Assembly: GCA_009602725.1 (NCBI GenBank)
Contig: WELB01000466.1
Span: 3,318-16,721 of the forward strand
Length of the DNA: 13,404 nt
DNA from: Spirogloea muscicola
Taxonomy: Eukaryota > Streptophyta > Zygnematophyceae > Spirogloeales > Spirogloeaceae
Direction: 5' to 3'
Below are positions 1 to 10,000 of the stretch, in pieces (position 1 is the stretch's first letter; the number at the start of each line of letters is the position of its first letter). The notes under the pieces are model-generated. The model saw only the letters and a program-made list of their open reading frames with translations. It had not been told where the DNA came from and did no database searches. The position numbers and the translations under genes are program-made.

Positions 1-1
1 G

Positions 2-2754
2 GCGCCGCGCGCGGATGAGAGCCGCCTGCGCGCCGGCTGCGGCGCGAGGCGCGGGGCGGTGTGCGACGTGATGGACTTTGGCGCCGCCGCCGACGCGGTG
101 ACGTATGACACCCCGGCGCTCCAGGCCGCGCTGGACTGCTGCGCCGGCTGCGGCACCGTCCTCGTCCCCCGCGGCCGCCGCCTCCTCACCGGTGTGTGAC
201 GGCTCCTCGCTTCCTAGCTCCTCCAGCAAAACATTATCCGCCAGGCTTTGAGATTGTAGCAGAGGCTCTCCGCGAACACGAAACTGGAATAGGATAGCAA
301 TTAGCAATAGGACACGATTAGGACGTGTATAGGACAGACTTTTTTCTCTCTCTGATTGCTTCTAAGCTGGTCGATTTGCTATTGTAATTCGCTACACCTA
401 CCAAGATACGCTGCAGGCTCTGCAGTTCCATCGCCATATCATCACCACATGCATAGGCGGGCCAGCCTTCAGGCCTCAAGGGGCAGGCGTGAAGGCCTCT
501 TGCGTGCACTGGTAGTAGAAATTTACATCAGCTTAAAGGCTGACGATGACTCTTTGAGCGTTTCTCGCCAGCAACGGTGTTCATGCATTCGCACACCACC
601 CTGCATCTGGAGGAGGGGTCCGTCATCTACGGAGGACCTCACTTGCTTGTGAGTTGTAAGTCATGCCAACCTTCAACACATTTCAAACAATCAATTACCT
701 GATCACCTGTGTTGCACGGTTCTGTCTGGGCTATGCATCAAGCGTGAGCACGCGCAGCTTTGGGGGCCACTCATTCTACAAGCAAGCAAGTCTTAGCAAT
801 GAACGACACTCTTTGCCCAAGCAGCCGGGAAAGTGCATACAAGACTTGGAGTTCTGGCTGGTCACAGGACTATATCTGGCTGTTAACAGGACTATCCAAG
901 GGAGCTTGAAGATTGGTATGTTATACTTGCAGTCAACGCTACTGAAGTCTCCATCACAGGTTGGCAACCTTTATTGCTGTCATTATTAGTCAAGCACACC
1001 TAGTTGACCACACCTGCAAACACAAGAAGCCATCATTTCTGATGCACTCGAGTCGTGATCGAGTATCATGTCTGCTACATACAAATGATTTGTGGCTTGT
1101 TGTGGGTGCCTACTCGACATAGGTAGTGGCACAATCCACGGACAATCGAACCTCTTTGTTGAGAAATTCAACAGGGTGAAGAACGTGATGGTAAGCTGGA
1201 ACAAGACAGGTGCTTGCTTTGGCAATGAGTGCAGACCTCGGCTTGTTGGTTTCAGAGACTGCTCCTATGTCCGTGTGACTGGTGTGAAGCTGCACCAGCC
1301 TGCCTACTGGTGGTAAGTTGTGGCAATGCACAGTACTTGGAGCAGGACTCTCTAGAACATCTTCATGTATGTACCCTGTCGTCCTGTGCATTTGTGATGC
1401 TAGATGTGCCATGGTTCACGAGTTGCCATTAGATGGACATATCTCTTGGTTGATCTCATTGCTGTGCTTTTTCAAGAGTATAGATTGACCAGTCTATCTA
1501 CTCGATAAATTACTGCTTCAATGTTGCAAGTGCTGCGTGCATGCTCTGTTTATCTGCACTTCCTTATCAGCATTACCATGAGGATGCAAGTGAAATAGTT
1601 TCTCCGCCATTGTGACTACACAGCCTTCATGTTGCAAGATGTCGCAATGTTCACATAAAAGGCATCAGCATACTGGGTGACTTCAGTACTCCCTACAATG
1701 ATGGGATTGATATCGACGGAACAAATGACACACTTATCGAATTTGTCGACATCAGTACCGGTACATTTCCTGCTCGTTCCTGCCAGTCTTAATAGATGCT
1801 CTTCTTGGACTCCCTCTTCGGCACCTCAGCTTCTTCATCTTCTGCGCTGGTCATGGGCATCTTCTACCAGTTGACATACTCTGAACAGGCTACTGTACAT
1901 CCAAAACATTTCCCATTATAAGTGATTCGATCAGCTCAGCACGTCCCTTGGTACGCCATGTCAGGTGATGATGCAATTTGTGCAAAAACTTTGCTCGGCC
2001 CCATGAAAAACTTGACTATGAAGCACTGCAACCTGCGGTCCAAGTCGTCTGCCATCAAGCTCGGCAGCGAGAGCCACTTTGACTTTCAGAGCTTACACTT
2101 TGAGCACATCAATATAACTGACAGCCACAGAGGGCTTGCTATTCAGCTACGAGATGCAGGTAGTCAGAGCGCGCAGTCTGTTTATATAAGCATTTCCGCG
2201 GACCTTCTGCTTATACTTTCTGCTATTATCCATGACGAAGCATGTCATGTGTACCCACTTAACACAACCTCAACCTTGCTATTGACTTCATGTTGACAGG
2301 CAATATTACAAATGTGACATTTACCAGTATCAACATGGTCACTCGATATTACTCCCCTTTATGGTGGGGAAGAGCTGAAGTAATCTACATCACAGCCTGC
2401 CCGAGGACCAGCACAGTCAAGCCTGGTCAACTGCGTGGAGTCACTCTTTCGGAGATCCATGCCTTCTCTGAGAATGGAATCTTCATATCTGGATCCAGCC
2501 GGAATGTTATCAAAGATGTGCAGCTGAAGAACGTCTCGATTGTGCTCTCACGGTGGACAAAGCACGACAGTGGCCTTCGTGATTACAGGCCGGGGTGTCA
2601 AGGGCTTGTGAATCATTCCACAAGCGCCCTTGCGGTCGAGTTTGCTGAGAAAGTGCATATCAAGAACATGAAGATCGCATGGTCAAAATTCATAGAGAGT
2701 GAGTGGGCTTCCATCATGGACATTGCTCCAACTTCTGTTAGCAATCTGGGTTAG
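2..2754 (+). CDS. Glycoside hydrolase family 28-like (polygalacturonase-like) protein, 5' partial, 7 exons
   Basis: I reconstruct exons 2-191, 572-648, 890-959, 1123-1312, 1624-1760, 1965-2159 and 2300-2754 (437 residues in the window; the frame is open at the left edge, so the start and any signal peptide are missing). Every intron has GT..AG ends and the phases match. Seen in order: an N-terminal DFGAAADAVTYDTPALQAAL segment typical of pectin-lyase-fold proteins; LHLEEGSVIYGG followed across a splice by DYPRELEDWYVI; NATEVSITG then SGTIHGQ; RPRLVGFRDCSYV; YNDGIDIDG (1694-1720); STGDDAICAK (about 1965); SSAIKLGSE; RGLAIQLRD; WWGRAEVIYITACPR; SENGIFISG; DYRPG. This order of motifs is the GH28 right-handed beta-helix, closest in my memory to bacterial GH28-like proteins rather than classical plant polygalacturonases. 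NDG and GDD acids are present, but the usual GHG histidine is Ser and the RIK pair reads A-Q. Family members cut galacturonan or rhamnogalacturonan outside the cell; activity and substrate here are inferred only. The C-terminus is uncertain (see findings). Confidence 0.9.
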
Positions 2755-3221
2755 AAAATGTTGAGATACTTGGTGGCGATGGGCTAAGTACATCGTCATC
2801 TGACAGACACGTACAAGCCGGCTGAAGTACTGCCAGCAGTTGTGATGCATTTTGTCTGGCTGTTGAACTAATTTATTACTTCCATAGCCTTCGTGTCATC
2901 TGTGAAGCCCCTGCCATGCTTGTTAATAATACAGCGGTATGTTCAACACTTTGCTGGCCTTCCAAGAAGTGCCGTGTTACTTCACTGTCAGGTGGCCCTC
3001 TTGAAGAAGAACGACGCTTCCAGTAGAAGGCGATGGCTGTCATTGGCCAGCCCAGGCAAAGGAATGAACAACATTCAAAGGGGCCAGAAAAGCATAAAGT
3101 GAGGGAGGGGCTGTGAAAAGCCAGCCAAAGAGTTGACAATGTCCCAATGGTTTCGAAAAGCGAAAGTAAATGGACACAGCAGTATAGAGGAGGTAGACAG
3201 TTGGGTGGCGCCGCGGCCGGG

Positions 3222-3515
3222 CGGATATCTGGGATTGCAGTCGCCAGGGCAACTGTCGGGCCGCAGGTAGCCGGACAGACGGACCCGGCGCTGCAGACGA
3301 TGAGCCCGCGGACGACGCAGACGGTTCAGACGACCTAGACGGCCCTGGTAAGACGACCCGACGCTGTGGACGATGTCTCACAGATGATACGGACGGATTT
3401 AGACGACCCAGACGGGCTCCGGACAGACGAGCCGACGCGTCGGACGATGAGCTTACAGACAGTTCGGACGGTTTTAGACGACCCAGACGACGGCGGGGTC
3501 GTCCGCCGACCCCTG
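3222..3515. repeat. Degenerate GC-rich minisatellite, period 73/74 bp
   Basis: Three successive units begin with GACGATG at 3296, 3369 and 3443, so the period is 73 then 74 bp. The units share GACGG, TTTAGACGACCCAGACG and CCGGACAGACG blocks. The last part of an earlier, diverged unit is visible at about 3270-3295 (CCGGACAGACGGA). The unit is rich in GAC/GACG, which leaves several frames on both strands open. One forward frame is open from 3197 to a TAA at 3569-3571 without any ATG; it gives acidic D/S-rich stretches and the basic string RRRRGRPP. Whether this is translated is unknown. I call it a tandem repeat from the phase-locked landmarks, not from an alignment score. Confidence 0.75.
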
Positions 3516-3909
3516 AGCGGGCGCGCCGCACTGGACGGGCAGTCAAGCTTGCAGCATTGCGGTTAGCATAACATCTGCCAGTTTAGTCGCTGACCGAAGC
3601 AGGGTCCGGCGGCAATCTCGTTGCAAGCATTCGTCCCCTTTTTCCATTCGCCCCTGGACAGCTCTTCTTTCTCCTTACACGGGCGACCGGAAATGCTGTT
3701 TGATCATCTGTTGATTTCCATGCCACCGTCGTCCAAGTATCAACTACATCTAGTCCTAATGGACTCTGTTAAGAGCTCGGTTAGACCGCCAGGTCGATGA
3801 TTGTGATGATGATGGAGATGATGTTGTCAATCTCATGACGGGACGGGGGGCCATGGGAGGTCACCCATCCCGACGGAACGTATTAAGCAGCGACCCGGTA
3901 AGAGCTACC

Positions 3910-3942
3910 ATGTGGAGGAGGGCCGCCGGTTGGGTGCCATAA
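3910..3942 (+). promoter_or_regulatory. Possible upstream ORF in the RSH1 leader
   Basis: An ATG at 3910 opens a 10-codon reading frame (MWRRAAGWVP) that ends at TAA 3940-3942, 120 bases before the RSH1 start and in the same frame. If the transcript starts upstream of 3910, this is the first ATG a scanning ribosome meets before 4063 in that frame. The transcription start is not visible in the sequence, so this is a candidate translational control element only. Confidence 0.3.
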
Positions 3943-4027
3943 TCATCCATTCGACTTTGCCGTGGTCGGGAGGAGGGCGAGGCGGCGCAGCAGGAGCTCT
4001 CTCCAGGGCACGCGCCTCCGCCTCCGC

Positions 4028-4056
4028 CTGCGGCTGCGGCGGCGGCGGCGGCGGCG
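4028..4056. repeat. GGC trinucleotide run just upstream of the RSH1 start
   Basis: The bases before the start codon are an almost pure (GGC)n tract, flanked by CCTCCG repeats on the left and by a second CCGCCG-rich stretch inside the coding region at about 4106-4130, where it encodes proline. Such tracts are common in GC-rich algal 5' ends and are prone to length change and to assembly error. Confidence 0.8.
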
Positions 4057-4062
4057 GTGGCC

Positions 4063-7000
4063 ATGGACGCCGTGGCCTGCCGCGGCGCGGCCTGCTCGCC
4101 CGNGCAGCCGCCGCCGCTGCCGCCGCCGCGCCGTGGCCTCCCAGCCGCTTGCCCACGGTGCGTGCCCCAGTGCTCCCCGGAGCGGCGCTGCGGGGGCGCT
4201 GCCGATGCGCCAGCGGCTGCAGCACAGAGTCCCCTCACCAGCCGCGCTTCGTGGCGGCAGGATGACTGGCGGCCGGGCGCCGGGCATGGAAGCTCGGGGC
4301 GCGGCGCGCCGGAGCGGGCTCGCTGCAGCGCGAGGCTGAGGAAGCAGCGGCGCGGGCCCCTCCCGCCGCACGCGTCCGATGCCGGCCTGGACGATATGGG
4401 GAGCGGCAATGTCACGCCGGACAGCCTCTGGCAGGTATTGCTCCTCGGTCCCTGGTCGCTCCTGCCGGCGCCTCGCCAGAGGGAGGAGGTTCAATTCCTC
4501 TCACCATCGTGAATTGGGGATCTCGTAGGCTTTTGCCGCTTTCAGACGGTATTGTGCTGGGCCAAGTACGGACTTATTTTTGAGATGGGAAGGTAGTGAT
4601 ATAATCACTGCTGGTTGTACAGCCTGAGAAGCTCGTCAAGGACATCCGGCCTTGACAAGCTAGCTCCTCAGCCTGCTGCATTCTGCTTTGCTGTATAACT
4701 TTGTTAGGTGCGTACATTTCAGCTCGCATCACCTCCTTAGATTGTGCATCTGCCTTCGTGGAGCTCGTCTGACGTACAACGTCTCTAATGGCATGGCTCC
4801 TTCATTTACTCATGATGCAGGAGCTACAGCCCAGCATCACGTATCTTGATGCGTCCAGGCTTCGGACTGTGAGACATGCATTAGAGGTAAGGAATACTGC
4901 TGTGGATGGCACTTGTGTTTGCAGCTGCAGGCACAGCTGCAAGAGCTGTGTTACAGATCATCAATGCATAATGTGGCAGTATCCTTCTCGATATGATGGC
5001 AAAGACACGCAGCTGTGGAGGTCGTTGATGAGGTCATGGCAATCCGTGCTTCACTGTCTGCTTACCCTAGCGGTGCTGATGGGTCAAGCAGGTTTGCACT
5101 AGTTCTTGCTGACATTGTCTTGTGCACTGCAGCTTGCGTTCAAAGCCCACCAGGGACAGAAGCGGAAGAGCGGTGAACCCTACATTATACACCCAGTGGA
5201 GGTTGCCAGGATCCTGGGAGGCCTTGTATGTGCCTTTACTGCCTCTTCCTTATATGCGCCCCGCGCGCCTTTTCTCTCCTAATAGTGTATGAATGCACTC
5301 ATATGAAGCAACTAGTAGCTTGTTGACAATCAATGTGGAAGATGGCAGTTGCTGCCAGGTCTAGCCTTAAGCCCATATTGCTAATACAGTATACTTAATG
5401 CAGGAGATGGACTGGGAGTCGATTGCAGCAGGCCTGCTTCATGATACGGTGGAGGACACCGAGTTGGTCACCTTTGAGCAGATCGAAGAGCTATATGGTC
5501 AGTCGGTCAGGCGGATTGTGGAAGGAGAGACCAAGGTACCCCACAGGAGCACCTCCTCAGTATGACTTTAGATGTCATGTTTTGTTCGCTAAGTCATCAC
5601 CAGGTGTACCAACAAATTATCGGGAATCTAGAAATGCTAGAATAGAGCTGCGACGGTGCTTGTCTGCAGTATTCGTGAGTTGCCATCCTAGTAATGACCT
5701 TCCTTTATTGGCTTGTTCAGGTCTCAAAGCTGGGTAAGATGTCATGCCAGATGTCGGAAGCCCTTGGACAGGATGTGAAAGCGGATGACCTCCGGCAGAT
5801 GTTTCTTGCTATGACGGAAGAGGTGATGTCAAGCTCAGACCCACTCCTTGCGTGCAGAAATATCAACATTGTGTGAGTATGTTGCATAGTGAGCTCTGAC
5901 AAGTTCGTCAATGTCGCTCTCAATTGCAGGTACGTGTGATCATCGTCAAGCTGGCAGACAGGTTGCATAATATGCGCACGTTGTCCCACATGCCCCCTCA
6001 CAAGCAGGTGCACATATTGCTCTAGCATGCTTTCTAATAGCAGCGTGGAGGAAGTTGGCCAGTCTTGCGATGTGTGTGACTTCTTGGGTGTTTACCTACA
6101 TGCTGATGCTCTTGACTCCACCCTAACTAAGTAAGTCTTTATCTTTTCATGTTTACAGAAGTATATCGCTGGTGAGACGCTGCAAGTATTTGCTCCTCTG
6201 GCAAGACTACTGGGAATGTACCGCATAAAGGTATAAGTGCTCCTCCTACTCCTTCCATTGTCGCTGTAGCTGTGCCATCAGTGTCTATCTCTTAAAGTAG
6301 CAGTACATTATCATCATTTTTTAATTAATTTCTTAGCCAATGATTTTCGTACTTCACGACAGTCGGAGTTGGAGGACCTGTCCTTTATGTATGCATATCC
6401 TGAGGATTACACAAAGATGAGGGAACGCATTGAAGTGCTCCGCAAGGAGCAGGAGGATGTCATATCAGAGGTAACAAGATGCTCCGACATTGCTGGCAAG
6501 TAGCAGCCAATTCCTAGCTTTGTGTTCCTGTGCGGAGATAAGAAGCTCATATGTGGCTCCAACGTGTCTCAGGAAGTTGAACATGAATAACAACGTAGCA
6601 CTTGACATGGCCGTGTGTGAGGTTCGCTCAGGCAAAGGAGAACCTCAAGAAGGCAATACAGAAGGACAAGTTCCTTGATCTGACTACATTAAATGCTGAA
6701 GTGTGCACCCTCTGTAAGGAGCCTTACAGGTAGAGTACCTTACTTTTGCCATTATGACTGTCGTATACTTGTTCTGGTTATAGGCCTAAGCCTACATACT
6801 ACCTGGCACGTCCTCTTCCCTTTCGGGCACGACATCTTTCTCTCATGATAGTCCTTCTAAGTTTTCTGACGAATGATGAGGTAATGCAAGTATTCCCCTC
6901 CAACACATTACTTGCTGCCTTGCAGTCTCTATAAGAAGATGCTGCAAAGTAGTACTAGGGTTGAAGATGTTCGAGACATAGCACAGGTACAACCTCAGTA

Positions 7001-10000
7001 GCCTTGGCCACTCGAGGTCGTGCTACTTGCTTATGCACGAATCTTGCTGGGAATCCTAAATGCTCAGACATTGCCAAGGCTGCTGACTTGGGTCTCCATT
7101 AGGTGTCTCTCACTAATACCTTTTCATCCAGTCTGACCAGCTTTTGATTACTTAACAACATCACTCTATGTTGAAAGGCTTGCAATTGTTACTGCAGTCT
7201 CTCAACTGCAATGTGCGTACTTGACATATGAGTTTAGCATACTGCTGCAGTTGCGGATCATCCTAAGAATAAAGAGAGCGGATGTGTGTAATCCGCAACA
7301 AGTCTGTTATCATATGCTTGGTCTTCTACATGCTATGTGGCCACCAATCCCTGGCACTGTAAGTTGTTGCCCCTGTGCACGTTGCTCTCTGATGTAGCTA
7401 CTGAAACTTGACATATTGAGGAGCAGTCATAGAGCAGGAATCAGAGCAGGCTGATCTTAAACTGCTCAATAAATCCAGAAGCACCTGACTTTTTTGGAAA
7501 CAGATGCTAACAGATGCCATTCATTTATAGTCAATAAGAAACAGATCATATTGGAATGCCATCAACTTTCAACTTATGTTTCCTTGTCTCTTGCAGTTGA
7601 AGGACTACATTGCTACACCCAAACCAAATGGGTATCAGAGTCTTCACACCATTGTACTGCCCCGCGGCCGAGGAGCGAAGACAATATTTCCTCTGGAGAT
7701 ACAGGTTCTCGTCCATTAGCTTGAGGTCACATCTTGAGCTTGTTTTGCCTTCAGCTGTGCTAGTATTTATTTGGCATTGCTACTGCCTTGGTGATGAATG
7801 TGCACCTGCCTCTTGAGATTTCTCGGATGTGGCAATTGGTGAGCCTTCAACCAAAAAGCTTGTATCTTCTTTTTGGGCAATCGAGTTATTGTAAAGCCAT
7901 TGCAATAATGCTTGCACAGATAAGGACTGAGGAGATGGACAAACTTGCAGAGTGGGGAATAGCTGCGCATCACAGTGGCAGAAGTGTTTCAAGTAGCGAA
8001 ACCCAATCTGCTAGGCAAGCAAGTGCAACCAATGGTGCTGCCATAAGCACTGGTGCCATGAGTGGCAATGGTGCTGCCAAAGGACCGCAAGGGCTTGCAA
8101 TCACGGGCCACCCGCTTTCCACGGATTGGAGCCGCTGGGATGGTGCTGATATTGCGAGACGAGTGCGTTCTTGCCTCCCACTAAGTCCTAGTTTGCTAGT
8201 GCTTGACATGTTGACCTAGTTTGCTAGTGCTTGACATGTAAGCATGCAGGCTGTCACTAGGTGCATCAATGAGCATCACGACTTGATTAAGAATTTTAAG
8301 CATCTCTAAGGGTCACAATAGAGGTGTGAGGAAATCTTAGATATAGCAGCAGGCCTCTTACAGTGAGCATATTGTATTGACTCCACTATTGATCTTGTCA
8401 GAAGATTCTTTTGGGGTCACTCATCTATCTGCTAGCTTTGTCATGCTGCAGGTTAGCTGGTTGAACTCCATAAAAGAGTGGCAAGCTGAGTTTGTGGGCA
8501 ATATGAGCGCTCGGGAGTTCGTCGACACCATTACTGGAGACCTTCTTGGTTCCCGCGTTTTTGTCTTTACGCCCAAAGGCGAGGTATGAATATTGTTAGT
8601 CAGGTGCAATGAGCGACTGCTTAGGGAAGTTGACATTCATCTGCATTGGTTGCTGGAACAAGGATCCTTTCTTGAATGCATTGCTCTCTATCCGAAAGTC
8701 ACAGCTCGTGTTCCTGTCAAAATCTCATACAGCTCTGGAGTTGGAATCTACTCCTCTGAATTCAGGTCAAGAATTTGCCAAAGGGCGCGACTGTTGTGGA
8801 TTATGCTTATCATATCCATACAGATGTAGGCAACAAGATGGTGGGAGCTAAGGTAAGTCTCCCTTCCAGGCATGACTAGAAGTGACATCAGGAAGCGGAA
8901 CGAGCATGATGCACCTGCAGATTTGTAATACAGGACATCTTGATGTCTTTCTACTTTTTAGTACATTCTTGTTTTTCGTGTATTCATCTGTTTGTTGATT
9001 GTGGTGCTATGCTTTTCCAGGTCAATGGCAATCTCGTGTCTCCAACCTTTGGGTTGACAAATGCGGACATTGTAGAAGTCCTAACTTATGATGTGAGAAT
9101 CTCAAGAAGTTGATTCTCATGCTGCTCTTGCAGCAACATGCTGCTAGGTCATTGCGATAGTTCATGACAAGGTCTTCTTTGTTGTTCTAGCATCGCACAC
9201 TTCACTTGGACAGAAATGTCCAAAAACAGGCGCAGTGGTACTGGACTTCCCTGTCCTTTTTTGCGAAGGTGCTCTTTGGCACACATTTGGAAAAATTTAT
9301 AAAGCCATCTTCTGCTGACAGCTGCCAAATACTTCTTTGCAGGGTGCTACGACAAAGAAAACATTCCAGCTTCATCAGCAGTGGTTGCAGCATGCAAGGA
9401 CACGCAGTGCAAGGCATAAGCTCACCAAGGTGTCTAGCCGCCTCTTCTTTGCGGTGTTATTTTGCTTCTTTTCAAGAGTTCAATCACTTGACCTGCCTTG
9501 GAAGGTCATATTGTGAGCCGAGGTTTGAGGGTCCATGACAAAATCGTGTCCTTGTCAGCTGAGCTAACGCACCCAACTTGGCTTATGTACAGTTTCTCAA
9601 AGAGCAGGCTGGCCAGCTAGCCGAGGAGATTACTGCCGACAAAGTCCAAGATTTCCTCACTAGTTGCACGGTAACACCAGAGGCTGCTCCCAAGGCAGGA
9701 CCCAGGACCTCTGGCAGAGGTACCGAGGCTCCACCGTCTGATCATGAGAGCGGCAGTAAGAAAAGCAGCTTGCTTTCCGAGACCTTTACGACATCGTCCT
9801 TCGCAACCGGGAGCCCGCAAGAAAGCCAGTCTCAAGCCCCCTACTCGACCCACGGGTACGCTACATCAGACAAAGCAGCTTCTCAGGAGTTGGTGCAAGA
9901 GCTCCTTCTGAGGAGTGGCACGAATGGTGCAGCAGCAGGCTCGCAGGCAGGAAAAGGTAGCCTCGAGAACAGCTGGCCCCAGGAGACAGCTGACAGCAGG

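Larger units (their letters stand above)
2755..4062. other. Spacer between the GH28-like gene and RSH1, with the RSH1 5' leader
   Basis: This stretch carries the 3' flank of the GH28-like gene and, at its right end, the leader of RSH1. A well-formed acceptor (pyrimidine-rich, ending TAG at 2885-2887) is followed by a frame open from 2888 to a TAG at 3026-3028 that reads LRVICEAPAMLVNNTAVC. This could be a further terminal exon of the GH28-like gene, but I find no phase-compatible donor upstream. From about 3220 to 3515 there is a minisatellite (separate entry). At 3798-3826 there is a short GAT-rich run. From 3960 the GC content rises steeply towards the RSH1 start. I see no convincing TATA box and no TGTAA polyadenylation signal here. 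Confidence 0.6.

Noticed and set aside
890-959. An intron 916-932 splitting the DYP exon of the GH28-like gene
   Set aside because: The supposed intron would be only 17 bases. Reading straight through gives DYPRELEDWYVI then NATEVSITG, exactly the spacing expected for the family.
2695-2705. A consensus-like donor GTGAGT at 2699 in the last GH28-like exon
   Set aside because: Reading through it continues a family-like sequence (SEWASIMDIAP) in the same frame, and no matching acceptor restores a better one.
3222-3515. A CRISPR-like array
   Set aside because: Units are contiguous 73/74-bp degenerate repeats with no constant repeat/variable spacer pattern, in a eukaryotic genome.
3040-3546. A 168-codon minus-strand open frame rich in Ser/Arg/Pro
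   Set aside because: It is produced by the GAC/GTC-rich minisatellite, has no recognisable domain and disappears outside the repeat.
4057-4062. RSH1 start at the upstream GTG (4057)
   Set aside because: Eukaryotic initiation is expected at ATG, and the ATG at 4063 lies two codons downstream in a good GCCATGG context.
3861-4494. Long minus-strand open frames opposite RSH1 exon 1 and its leader
   Set aside because: They are polyalanine/polyarginine/polyglycine translations of CCG/GGC runs and are antisense to a well-supported exon.
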